Shown one piece after another: positions 1-11,000 of a DNA stretch of 64,000 bases. The position numbers and the translations under genes were made by a program. The stretch spans positions 1 to 64,000 of the forward strand of contig JBBHKE010003027.1 of assembly GCA_037447655.1 (NCBI GenBank), read 5' to 3'. This stretch comes from Zygnema cylindricum. Lineage: Eukaryota > Streptophyta > Zygnematophyceae > Zygnematales > Zygnemataceae. Numbering within the stretch: position 1 is the first letter of the stretch; each line of letters starts with the position of its first letter. Below the pieces are notes generated by a model, which saw only the letters and a program-made list of their open reading frames with translations, had not been told where the DNA came from and did no database searches.

Positions 1-524
1 AGCACGCTATTATTAGGATTTTCATTTATACTTTTATCAATTGCCTCCCAATCACAACCATCCAAAGAACATAATTGCTTTGGATAATTACCAGTCTCGT
101 TAAGAAAAAGATGTTCTCCCCACTGTCAAAAAAACATATAAGGAGTCAAAATGACGAACAAATCGCTGCAAAGCAAACACTGAATTAGGAAATGACACTA
201 CTTTTTGACTGAGTGATCCAAAAACTACGGAAGGAAAAGACGCAGAGAGAGTGCGGCAATTTGAAAAAAGTCATGAAAAGATACAAAACATACCTCGATA
301 AAGCTATCGCCAAGATTCCAATGTGAGACCATATCAACCAAAATTGCATTTTTCCCCTCCACAACTGGGCTGATTAGGGTTTTGTATCTTTCCTTCTGAT
401 ACAAAAGACATTTTTGTCGCTCCATTTCATGAATGTTGAGTTCATCCACAACACTGAGATTGTCACCGATATTGGAGTCATTCTCAAGTTCTTCCTTTAT
501 TGGTTTGAAACTCTTCATCATAAA
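1..524 (-). CDS. 5' part of a gene leaving the window; possibly polysaccharide pyruvyl transferase-like
   Basis: Two exons read on the - strand, 524..294 and 122..1, the second open at the window edge. The first follows an AG acceptor (526-525) and ends at a GTATGT donor. The second begins after an AG acceptor at 124-123. Both junctions are phase 0 and the frame stays open, which supports real coding sequence. ATG codons at 521 and 518 could be the start, or an earlier exon exists. A possible one is 1023..965, ending at a perfect GTAAGT donor, but it is short. Across the junction the residues read HWNLGDSFIE then WGEHLFLNETG, recalling the N-terminal N-x-GD-x-x-I-x-x-GE-x-x-FL pattern of the polysaccharide pyruvyl transferase family, which modifies glycans. 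That assignment is inference from one motif. The exon structure is firmer than the function. Confidence 0.5.
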
Positions 525-1490
525 CTGCCAAAACATACAAAATAAACTCATATTCAGTAATTTCCTTTTTTTATTGTTTGCATGATCAGTTTGTACAAAA
601 TAAACCCACTAGTTGACATTATTTCCTCAACCTTTAAAAGCAAAACAATGTTAAAAGGCTTAAGAATTCCAAAGTTGAGGACATGCGCGTTTAAAACACA
701 AAAAACTAATAAAGGCCAAGTAAGTTGTCCAAATGTCTATCATACACATCATACCATATAACTTAGTAACTCTGGTAGGTATAACACAGAAACTTTAACA
801 GGTGCACCTGATGAAAACCGGAAATTGTAAAAGCGAATGGATAGTCTCCACTACTGAATTTTGTTGTTGTCTTTGTAGTAATTGTAAATTGTCATCGATT
901 TCATGTTTTGCCCATTTTACATGTCCATTTGAGCAAAAATCTTGATGCACCTTACTCTACTTACCTCCAATCCATACAACTTTACCAAGGGAATGGTATG
1001 GTGTTCTTTGTAAATTTCTTTCTCTATACTTGATGGTCAAAATAAAATGTCAATCCATCGATAAACTCGTTAATCACAATAGTTCATAAGTAGGTGAAGT
1101 CAGCTTGACCACAATTACATGCTATATTGAATCTGCACCCGTGATAACAAATTTAAGTGCAAAGGTACAACTCAAACAGAACTCAACTTACTGGAAACCT
1201 TTGCTGGATTTTCACAGGTGTTTTCAGATAAAACTCATTTTCAAATTGTCTTTCATTACAATGCATCAGAATCCAATATCTTACAACAAATAATCAAAAG
1301 TAATTAACATATAAAATACCACAGTAAATGATACAATGTGATTTCAGACACGTTTTAAGACATACATTTCATAACTCTAAGATCCTAACATAATTTGTTT
1401 ATACATTCTCGTGCAAATGATTAAGAATCCTGTCAGATTCTTTGGTAACATCAAACTACACCATGTATCGATATTAACGTTAATATTTTT
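525..1490. other. Unassigned region upstream of the left-edge gene
   Basis: AT-rich sequence with no convincing gene. It would hold the promoter or earlier exons of the - strand gene to its left. The only splice-like feature is the GTAAGT donor, read on the - strand at 964, closing a 59-nt open segment. Confidence 0.35.
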
Positions 1491-1499
1491 TTTTTACCA

Positions 1500-1675
1500 C
1501 TTAAATCAACTTTTATCCTTGCACATGGGTCCGATTTTAATGAGGAGACTGCCAATAGGGAGGTAATAATCTTAGCTTTCCATCGCGAAAGTCGGATTAA
1601 AAATCCGAATAGTGTGCACATAGAAAAGTGAGTTTAACGGCAGAAACAAACATTAATGCTAGTAGTGATACACGT
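1500..1675. repeat. Degenerate MITE-S copy
   Basis: Shares with the better copies at 3022-3226 and 43293-43500 the core 'gagactgccaat..gaggta..', the 'ccatcgc..' block, 'aatccga..gtgtgcaca' and the subterminal 'attaatgctagtagtgata'. The ends are eroded (acacgtgta instead of a clean CACGGTG), so limits are approximate. Sequence from about 1690 to 2240 shows nothing I can assign. Confidence 0.45.
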
Positions 1676-2248
1676 GTATCTTATTAAAATCGTACTGTGC
1701 TGCGTCCTTCGAAAAAATCTGGCAAGCTTCTTCTAAATATTCTGATAAGGTTCTTGTCAAAATCGAAAAAAAAAATGAGTTACAAAGATGCTCTATGATA
1801 CTTGCAACTCATAATGTGCTAAGTTTTTGGAACATGTGAACATAAAATGCAGTGTAGCGACTTTTAGGAAGAGAAATACCTTCCAGATGTAAGAACAATT
1901 CAATAACTTTACAGGTTTTCTCTTATTCCATCAATCATTCTGGTCTAATTTTTCGTACATGTTATTTCTACCTCTTCTTTCCTAAATATATATTAATTTG
2001 CGTCAATTCTTAGGGTTTGAGGTTCCACTCATTCTTTAGGGTTCCATTCATTTTTAGTATTTGAGTTCTATTATTTGCAATCTGCTTTTCATGCACAGAA
2101 AAAGTAAAGGGAGAAAAATACTAACCGCAGATAGAAAAAAGATGCACAGGAAAAAAGCAAAAAGTCCTCCATGGCTTATTCGCCAAGGAGCGATGGCAGC
2201 CTTAGAGCCCAACATGGTACAAAAAGTGGAATACAATACGAATGGCTA

Positions 2249-3019
2249 TTACCGTGAATCGTTATTAATGTTAATGATTTTTTCCGTCTCTTTAAACATC
2301 TTTTCTCCGTACACGTATGCTGGATTTTAGATCTGACGGCTGAAAGGTACATTCTCAGCTTCCGATTGACGGTCTTAAATTGAGAATCGGACAATACTGT
2401 ACACCGTCAATCGCTATTAGAGTAAAGGAATAAATAGCGTAAAAAAAAAAATAGTGTTATTAACACTAATCGGGATTTTTTTTTTTTTGAAAAACAATAT
2501 ATATTCTAATTAATCCCTAACTGTAATTTGGGTTGTCCTGAATAATAAATACCCGCCCTTTCGATGTCTACATTAATATGTATTCGTACAAAATCTGACA
2601 ATTTTTACGCCGTCACGCTGTTCACACGGTCGACGGACGAACATATGGGAACGTCATTTTTGTCGACAAGTTTGCATCTCTTTCTTCCAGTGCACATTCA
2701 CATGTGTGCGCAATAATGTTAAGTGACTTTTTATGCCTTTGTGAAAAAAAAAGTACCATATCATAAGGAGATACCCTGTCCGTAATCCACACTATTTCCA
2801 TCACAGTGTACTTCCAATATTAACGCTAATTGAAAAAAAATCCTAATTAGAATAATGGAAAAAATAAAATTATGGATTGTATTTCAGGTTTTTTTTTTTT
2901 TTTAAGAAAGGGCACCGAATTTGCGTTATATACTCTTATAGCGATTGGCGGTGTAGTGTACAGGGAAAAGATGTTTTAAGTGGCGAAATAAATATTAACA
3001 CTAATAGCGATACACGGTG
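2249..3019. mobile_element. MITE-S element split by a nested MITE-L
   Basis: The left part (2249-2399) starts near CCGTGAATCGTTATTAATG. The right part (2954-3019) ends in ATTAACACTAATAGCGATACACGGTG followed by TA. Removing the MITE-L at 2402-2953 and one TA joins the halves into a unit collinear with the intact MITE-S at 43293-43500, including the 'ggacaa..gtgtac..gaaaa..atgtttt..agtggc' core. Confidence 0.7.
2402..2953. mobile_element. MITE-L, 552 bp, inserted in a MITE-S
   Basis: Inverted ends CACCGTCAATCGCTATTAG and CTTATAGCGATTGGCGGTG are each flanked by TA (2400-2401 and 2954-2955). The interior has no coding capacity but shares blocks such as 'tacaaaatctgacaa' and 'cgtcacgctg/cgtcgcgtcc' with the MITE-L copies at 5374, 24791 and 27882. 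TA duplication points to a Tc1/mariner-type transposase supplied in trans; that superfamily call is inference. Confidence 0.75.
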
Positions 3020-3021
3020 TA

Positions 3022-3226
3022 GCGTCAGTATCTTTCGCCACCTTAAACAACTCTTCTCCGTGCACACGTCGAATTTCCGTCTAGAGACCGCCAATCGAGA
3101 GGTAGGATCCCTACCTTCCCATCGCAACCGCCAGATTAATAATCCGACATGTGTGCACAATAAAAAGATGTGTTAAGTGGCAAAAAGAAACATCGATGGC
3201 TAATATCGATTCACGATGTTTGCGTG
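3022..3226. mobile_element. MITE-S, degenerate, abutting the previous copy
   Basis: Contains the family core (tctccgtgcacacg, gagaccgccaatcgag, ccatcgcaaccgccagatt, aatccgaca-gtgtgcaca) and ends in GGCTAATATCGATTCACGATG. The left inverted end is missing or eroded. It lies directly beside the right end of the MITE-S at 2249-3019. Sequence from 3227 to 3620 has no recognisable content. Confidence 0.55.
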
Positions 3227-3619
3227 ATAGAGTGGCCACATCTGGGATACGGAAAATCGACGTCTGCTCACATCAGCAGAGATGACGCTGTGTTCGTAAA
3301 AACAGACGGTCGTCCAAACATTCTGAAATGAGAACGTCATTTCCTATCTCAAAAACATTTGTAACCGTCAATCCACACTGGGTGACTGACCGTTAACCAT
3401 GAAAGGCACTTCAAATCTTAAATGGAGTAGAATTAGTTTTAAGTACGCTCGTGCGAAGCCAGGAGGGCAACCAACAACCGGTTTTTTTTTTATGCTTACG
3501 AAGTTAGTATAGACGGTGTAGCCTTTGTGCACTACGTTTTATTTTTTTCCAAAACAATTAATTGAACGCTACAAAATTATCCCATTCAACTTAAAAAACC
3601 ATTCAAAAATCTCGGTGGG

Positions 3620-5150
3620 GGGCTATGATACCTATTAGTCTATTACTTTTGCACATGAATGACTTGTTTTGTTTCTTTGTCAGTTTCCGGATGGGAATTA
3701 ATGGACAAAGCTTGAAAGGTACCAACAGTCTAGCAAAATTCTTATGGCGAAGCACTTATGAGCTAGACATCTGTATCGATCACAAAGTCTTCATGAAGGC
3801 CATGTATTTTCCACACAAGGTTCAAGTATAAAGTAGATGTTTATACAACGCACGAATCTACAATTATTAAAAGCAGATACACGATATCGGTCAACTTATT
3901 AACAAAAATAATAAATGCACTACATCTCTACCCTGTCATGTAAAATTGAAAAAATTGCATACAAAAATTTTGCATTCAAAAATTGGAGCTCACATTGGAC
4001 AAGTGTCGAGAGAAAATATCCATATTTTGTCTCGATTATACTCGCATTTTCTTCACGTTGGCGTGCCTCACATGCTTTTACATGTTTTTCTATATCCTTC
4101 CAGTTCAACCATGTAAACATGTGCGAGACATGTTCGATAATCTTAAGCACACCCTATTGTCTTGAGAATGGAGTATCACGAAACTACAGTGTGGTGGACT
4201 ATGTTAGCCGATTGTCCACTAACGCATAAATCAACTCCTCATTCAAGTGAAAGTGTTTTATGGCTTGTAAAGGTTGTTTAGCGGTGAAATTTACCTTTAA
4301 ACATAAGGGCATGACTAAAACGACAGCACAATTGTACGATGTTTTACTTCATTTGCTACTAGAGGATCTATATTGTTTGTCCGTCTTTAACGATATTGTA
4401 ACACTAGGTGACAACGTAAGAGAAATTTCAGCCACTTAGCCGACGTGGTATATGCGTCTTGCAAAAAAAAGACAAATGTGTTATGTTTATCAAGAATATG
4501 ACACCATTAAGACCTTTTAAATGCCACTGCCATACTTGACGCATAAACGTTGTTGATTATTATTGCTCACATACAGGGTTCTTATGCTCAATAAATTTGA
4601 TGATAATTGATTTAATAGCAGTTGGATAATGTTGCAGATAAACCGAACCGAATTGCAATGATGATGCATTCATACATTTAAAGTTGTATGTATAGTGGTG
4701 AGTGAGGGATAAGGCACGAGTAAGGTTCCACTTATAACTACCAGTGGCCTACTCGTTTGTGGTGTCCTACACATATCGAGTTGTGGCTCTCACCGGTCTT
4801 ATTAAAACACAAACAAGATTGTGGCAACCTTGAACAAAATGCCTTGATGTTGTTTCGTTATACACTGTTAGTGTGTACGTTGAATATAAGTTTTCCCAGC
4901 ATAAATGCACACTTTTATATTTTTCGGATACGTATGTTTGTTACTACATGTAATGACGTCATTTAGGTGAACAAAGATGAACGTTAGAGAACGTGGACAA
5001 AACATGTCGTTTATCACAAGTTGAAATTTGGTTGGTGTATTTGTTGGACCGAATGGTAAAACCTTTTGTTGGTAGTAAGGAGTAGGTGAGTCTTCAAAGC
5101 GTGGTAGGTAACGCACACAAAAAAGGATCCCTTTTTTTCTATATAACAAA
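3620..5150 (-). mobile_element. Decayed Ty3/Gypsy retrotransposon (RT and integrase remnants)
   Basis: Read on the - strand, three pol remnants occur in canonical order. At 5149-4868 is reverse transcriptase: 'LPFGPTNTPTKFQ', then 'FVHLNDVITCSNK', the positions of FGLTNAPATFQ and the YLDD box (YLDD now HLND). At about 4110-3990 is an integrase zinc-binding remnant, 'WKDIEKHVKACEARQ', with the second Cys lost. At about 3815-3650 is the integrase core, 'HGLHEDFVIDTDV', then after internal stops 'GTFQALSINSHPETDKE', matching the SDRD and AYHPQTDGQTE regions. The RNase H region between RT and integrase is not recognisable, and no LTRs are visible. Not functional. Confidence 0.7.
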
Positions 5151-5373
5151 TGAAACTGGTGCCCCGTACGGATACCAATTTGATTTTATCCAAGGCTCTT
5201 TAATTTTGATCCAGTTATGAAGGAGTGGCTACTTTTGCACCGTTTTAACAAATTAGTGTTAAGGAAAAAACAACTACAGTGAAGTACAGTAGCTGTACAG
5301 TTGTAGCATTGTTGACACTGTAGTAGGTTAAGGGCTAGAATTTAGGAACATCGATACATTGTCATTAGTGCTA

Positions 5374-5819
5374 CACCGCCAATCGTTTTTACCGTTTATA
5401 AATAAATAGTGTTAAATTAGTTTTGCATGATTTAAAAAAAAATACTCTAAATGATTCATAACGCTGATTTGGTTACAACCGATATACCATGAAGATCTTC
5501 ACGGTAAAATAGGTAAAATTACAAAATATGACAAATCGTACACCGTCGCGTCCGTTTACTCTAATTTATTCTTAACTCTAATTAATTCATAACTTTAATT
5601 TGGGTTTTTTGCCATATAGTTAATACGCGATCAATATCTATACACTAAAACAGGTACGGTCTCATTCCGCCTTTTATTATGAGCACATTTTTACGTGCGA
5701 TCGCTGTCATTTAAATTCATGTTTTGTAATTTTTTACTTAACAAAGTACCGTTTTGTACGGACTGACAAATTTGGGGGTGCCGATATAGTATTTATAACT
5801 CTAATTACGATTGGCGGTG
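5374..5819. mobile_element. MITE-L, 446 bp
   Basis: Starts CACCGCCAATCG after TA (5372-5373) and ends CGATTGGCGGTG before TA (5820-5821). The interior shares 'gattcataacgctgatttgg', 'ggtaaaataggta', 'acaaatcgtacaccgtcgcgtcc' and 'taatacgcgatcaatatct' with the copy at 24791-25342. Sequence 5150-5373 holds nothing assigned. Confidence 0.75.
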
Positions 5820-5929
5820 TAATAAAGTAACGATTCAAGGCTGTCAAGGTTCATTGTGGATGATGTCTTCATTATGAATCAAGTTGTCTAAAGGTGGAAG
5901 ACGGGCTGTTTCCATTTCACCAAGCTCTC

Positions 5930-6850
5930 CATTCCGCTCGTGCGCTACTTCTCCCGGACGCTCAAAACCAAGTTCCACCTTTTTATTATTTCATGGCCGA
6001 CACTAACTTCCAACTTCATCAACGCATATTTGAGGAAGTGGTCGCCGCTGATTTTACGAACCTCTTATAGACGCTACCTTTTGCTCAAGCACGTGCTCAT
6101 TTATGTTCGTGTTCTAGGCTTGGGCCTGGTACGTGGCTTCAAGCAACACCATTTTTTTCGACTCTTCGTCTATCATCCGACCAATTTACTCCTTCTCTAC
6201 GGTTGCGTTTGGGTTTGCCTCACCCTCCGCTATTGGGAGGGCCTCGGTGCGTTTGTAACCAACCCATTGATGCTGAGGGAATCCATTTGATTTGTTGCTT
6301 GCATGGGGGGGGGACCAACTATCGCGCATGATTTGGTGCGCGGTGTCATTGTTGCCGATGCTGAATAAGGGTCATCGGAGTCCTCGGGTAGACTTAGTTT
6401 TTTTTTCATGGTGTTGGGAGGACGCTTGGCGATGTGGGCCTCAAGGGTTTGACTGGGACACACATTTCATCTCGCGCGGCTTCGCATTCAGGTGTGGCGG
6501 CTCGGGACGCAGCGGCTACAAAAGAAAGAAACTACGCTCACCGAGACCCGTCGGACCAATTTGTCCCGTTTGCAGTGGAGATTTTTGGATCTTTGGATAA
6601 GTCCTTCAATGACTTTCTTCGCCACTGTGCACGAAAAACGTTTGAATCCCGGGGTGTAGGGAGTCCTCCACTGAGTCTTTTGGTTGCGTTTACCGACAAC
6701 GTGTCTCAATTGCACTTCAACGGGTACAAGTTGCGGCTCTCCTTCGACGTAGCACGCTAACTGAGGACCGGCGAGGTCTTCCAAACCTTCCGCCAAGGGA
6801 CCCGGTTCTCATCCATGATCTCCGTGGTTGTGGACCTTAGTTTGTCTAGG
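5930..6850 (+). mobile_element. 5'-truncated LINE, C-terminal ORF2 remnant
   Basis: Frameshifted coding remnants cover the region after the reverse transcriptase of a non-LTR retrotransposon. From about 6434 to 6760 the frame reads 'DPSDQFVPFAVEIFGSL', then 'FNDFLRHCARKTF' and 'PPLSLLVAF', the typical C-terminal tail of one plant/animal LINE lineage (consensus like FVPLxxExFG...DFL...CA). Earlier pieces (5950-6430) are spread over other frames with stops. The absence of the RT domain fits LINE 5' truncation at insertion. A T-rich tail follows. The relic at 15790-17441 looks like the RT half of a related element. Confidence 0.6.
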
Positions 6851-7837
6851 GGTAGTCTAGTCTAGGTTTTTTCATTTTGTCGGCGGTCTAGGTCTGTTGT
6901 TGTTTTGTTTTGGTTCTTTGCTCTTGTTACTATTGCTCTGTTTCTTTTCAGTTTTTAGGCTTAGATTACTTTATTGTGACTCTTGTAGTCTCCAAATGCT
7001 TTTTTCAGTTTTCCACTTTTTGTACTCAGATGGTTTTGCCATCGCAATTTTGCAATAAAGACATGATGTTTTTTTATTTATTTACAGTTAATCGTGAACT
7101 GAAGTGCGAATTGAACTGCCCTGAATATCCGGGGAAATGCACGAATCAGATTCCTTTTGCGTTCGTAAAAAATCAATGGACCCTCACAAACTTCGCGGTT
7201 AGAGAGCAGAATTTCGTCGGTCTGTACCATCGAAAACGACGAAGACCAGGGAAGGCAAACTCAGATCTAGCACACTTCTATAGCCAATGAAATCAACTTA
7301 AGGGATTCTATGTTTGGTTCCAAATCATTTTCAGAGGCTCTCCGTGAAGTGTGCCTGGAAGTCTGGAATTTCGGTATAGACTTGGTCCTTTGCACCTTTA
7401 TACGTGTGAATGTCGCACACCAATGGTTGAATTTCATGCTGAAACTCGTGGAGGCCTCCTGGACCCCAGTTCTTTCTCAGTGAGCTGAACTTGTGGTGGC
7501 CCCCGGATTTCTGGAGATTCAACTGCAAGTATCTACGTTGAGGAAGATTTCAATATCTTCAGAAACTCGACCACTACGCGAATGATTCCAGTCGCTAGTG
7601 CCACGTGGAATCAGATAAGTGGTGGAAACAGCTACCAAAGCTCCGCCCAAACGAAACAGGCCGTTGGTATTCGTCAAGTTAACCTTCGTAACCGCAAAGT
7701 TCCACATGGAAAAGTACCGCAGATCAATTCAAGCATATTCTTGTCACTGTCAAACTGTATCTATGTCAGATTTCTGATTGTCCACTCTCTATGTCAGTTT
7801 GATTTAAATGTTTGAATCCCGGGCCGGAGGTACCACG
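6851..7837. other. GBSS upstream region
   Basis: About 1 kb between the LINE tail and the TATA box of GBSS. Open frames exist (e.g. 6910-7290) but resemble no family I know. It probably contains the GBSS promoter; the end of a further old repeat cannot be excluded. Confidence 0.4.
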
Positions 7838-7847
7838 TATATATTTT
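7838..7847 (+). promoter_or_regulatory. Probable TATA box of GBSS
   Basis: TATATATTTT lies about 170 bp before the start codon, with an ACGT core just 5' (CCACGT, 7833-7838). Transcription would begin near 7868-7875, which leaves a short first exon before the GTAAGT at 7898. Confidence 0.5.
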
Positions 7848-7897
7848 AAATTCTCGGCTAATCAAAATTCAAACCTTAGGAGTTTCTTCTGAAGCTT

Positions 7898-8001
7898 GTA
7901 AGTAATTACAGTAGAGTATTGTAGTAAACATTTAATCTAGCAAGCTTATTTCTCCACTTATTAACTTTCTTCAGTACTATTTTTCCTGTAACTTTTTCCA
8001 G
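7898..8001 (+). other. Probable 5' UTR (leader) intron of GBSS
   Basis: A perfect GTAAGT donor at 7898 and a T-rich tract ending in CAG at 7999-8001 bound 104 bp just before the start codon. A leader intron is known for angiosperm GBSSI genes such as rice Waxy, and this arrangement would match it. Only RNA evidence can confirm. Confidence 0.55.
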
Positions 8002-8008
8002 CCAAGTC

Positions 8009-11000
8009 ATGGCTGCTTCTATACAAATGAATTCTGCCGTCCTTTGCCGCCAGGGTTTAGCTCCCTCAGTCGGAGCTGTATCTTCAGCTAAGTCCAGCAC
8101 AGCTACTAGGGTTTCTACTACAAAAGTTAACGCGTTCCAGGGTTTAAGAAAGGCAGATGGCCTCTTTAGATCTTCAAAAACTGTCACACTATCCTCAGTT
8201 TTGTCAGGCAAATCTCTCAGCCGTAAATCCAAAACTGCCTCCAGGGCAGTTGCAAAATGTGAAGATCATATTCCTGGAATGAAGATTGTCTTTGTTTCTG
8301 CCGAGGTTGCCCCATGGAGTAAGACTGGAGGCCTTGGAGATGTTATGGGCGGTCTTCCTCCGGCTCTCGCTGTAAGAATTTCGAAGTGTTTTATAATTTT
8401 CTGAACATATATTTTAAAATGTCATATTTTTGGAAGTGCTTTTTGTTTGTGTCCAGGCTATTCTAGTGTGAATGTCTTGTTTAATGTATTGAACGTAAGC
8501 TGGTTTTATTTAAAAAATCGATAAAAAACGTTGATCAATCCTGAGGGAAATTGTGTTTATTCGCATAAAAACTGTTTTTAGAGGATTTTAACAACAGATC
8601 GATCGTTTTGGTTGTTTGAGTTTGGATACCAGTTGAAGTGGGACTGCTCAGAAAGGATAGGTAATTTTTATGTGCCTAATTTCTTAATTATTTCGTGAAT
8701 ATTTCTTAATTATTGTACTCATCAGGAACTGATTTTTAGTCATTGTAATCATGAGTAAAGTTTTTGTAAATATTTGCACTCATTGTTGACTGATTTCTCA
8801 ATTGTTGTACTACCAATGACTGACTTTTAACGACTTTGTCGTTACAGGCTCGTGGACATCGTGTGATGACAGTCTCTCCCCGATACGATCAGTATAAGGA
8901 TGCTTGGGACACTGACGTCACTGTGGATGTAAGGTTCTTTTTCCTGAAACCATTCGTACTAGGGTTGTTTACTTAAACGATTGTGTCCTTGTACAGCTCA
9001 TTTGAGGGATTTCATGTCCATTTTGTGTTCTTTATTAAGCTGCCATATTTCCTCGAGATGATTGTGCTTTTAAGTCATAGAAACGACTATCTTGGCTTTG
9101 TGGCTTTGAAGAGTATATCTGATTCCCGGATCTGATTTTGCTGTCAGTTACGAGGAGATTTTTACTATTAAAAAGGATTTTTCTGAATATTGTAATTTTG
9201 ATGTAAGTTTGCGTTTTTTTTTTTGTTGCAGGTGAAAGTTGGAAACAAGATCGAGACAGTGCGATTCTTCCACTGCTACAAGCGTGGTGTTGACCGTGTC
9301 TTCATTGATCATCCTCTCTTCCTTGCCAAGGTAAGGTTGTTTGAGAGCTTCGAGTAACGAAGAAGATTATTTATGAGGTATACAAGTAACCAAAGGTTGT
9401 TTGGGAGTGTATTGATTGGTTCGAAATATTTCATCATGTTTGACAATTGTTCAATGGATTTTTTAGGGTTTTTTCAGAGTGAAGTGGACATGCTATTGAA
9501 TATGCTTCTTTTTCTGTTCAAACTACTTTTCTTATTTTGCCGCTCACAGCTCCTTTTTCTTTTAATTTTGTACACTTAACACACTGTTATCTTGTGAGTC
9601 ATTCTCATCTCCATCATTTTGAATGACAGGTCTGGGGAAAGACCGGCAGCAAGATTTACGGACCTGTGACTGGTACAGATTATCTCGACAATCAGCTCCG
9701 ATTCAGTCTGTTTTGCCAGGTATGTAGGTTTTTATTGTGCTCTTTCAGTAGAACGCCTTGTTTAACTTATGTGAAGATGCTATGTAGATGCATTTAGGAC
9801 ATCTAATTGTGCTTCTCTTCCTTTTCAAAGTTCTTTTTTTTTTGAAGTTATGGAATTTTGTTGTCTCATTTTTCAGTTACGCAATGTTGTCCTTATTTTT
9901 ATGAGCTTTCTACATGCAGGCTGCAATTGAGGCTCCTCGTGTCTTGAACTTGACAAGCAACGAGTTTTTCCAAGGGCCATACGGTTAGTTGCCATTCAAA
10001 CTGATTTTAATTTTGAAAGTAAATTATTTTGGAGTTTGACAAGATAGTCTTGTTTTTCTTTTCATCATCAGTTAACCATGTTATGATTTTGAAAGCGAAT
10101 GATGTCCTAGTCTGTTTTTCTTTTCATCACTAGTTATTCATGTCAGAGGATCAAGTTTAAATTATATTAAACATTTTTGCTGATCTCTATAGGTGAGGAC
10201 GTTATCTTTGTTGCCAACGATTGGCATACTGGACCCCTTCCTTCCTACTTGAAGGCATACCACAAAGCTAATGGAGATTTCGTTAATGCTAAGGTAGCCT
10301 TCAATTTTCTCACATCAGTATTAATCCCTTGATTTTTGTTTTACCTCTTTGAGTTCATCATAACTTGAACTGTACTACCATACATGATCTTTTCCTATGC
10401 TTCCTGGAATCTAGGTTTAAATGACTTACGACAGTCTTTTTTGTCAGACCATGCAATGGCCCACATTTTTTGTGGAGATGAAATGGAAAGCTTCAAGTGT
10501 TGGCATTGGTTTTCACTTTGTGATATTTATTGCAAAATGAGGGAAACATCTTTCTCTTCTAATGAAATTATATACATGGATGTATATCTTTTGTTGTAGG
10601 TTGTAGTTTGCACACACAACATTGCCTATCAGGGAAGATTTGCTGCAGCAGATTTTAGCTACCTCAATTTGCCTGAGGAGTTTCGCTCATCTTTTGCTTT
10701 CTCTGATGGGTATGTTCTACCAACTCAATTTGTTTTTGTCCCCATTTTTGTTTTTCTTCTTCTAGTTCGTTGCAGTAGTAAAGATAGTTTGCATGCTTCT
10801 ATCTTGATAATGATTATGCTACAGCTGATTTCGTGACCGTTTTATCAAATTCTCTCTAGATACTCACTTAGCTGTTTGAAACTTTAATTGGAAACTATAC
10901 AACTTCGATTTTATCTTAGAAGTCTTGAAAACAAATAATACGGAGCCTGAAATAGTGTTTTACTTTTGTGGTCATTTTTGCATTTAAAGCTTCCGAGGGT

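Noticed and set aside
7906-8232. 108-codon open frame on the - strand over GBSS exon 1
   Set aside because: Antisense shadow of the transit-peptide exon; no motif and no independent support.
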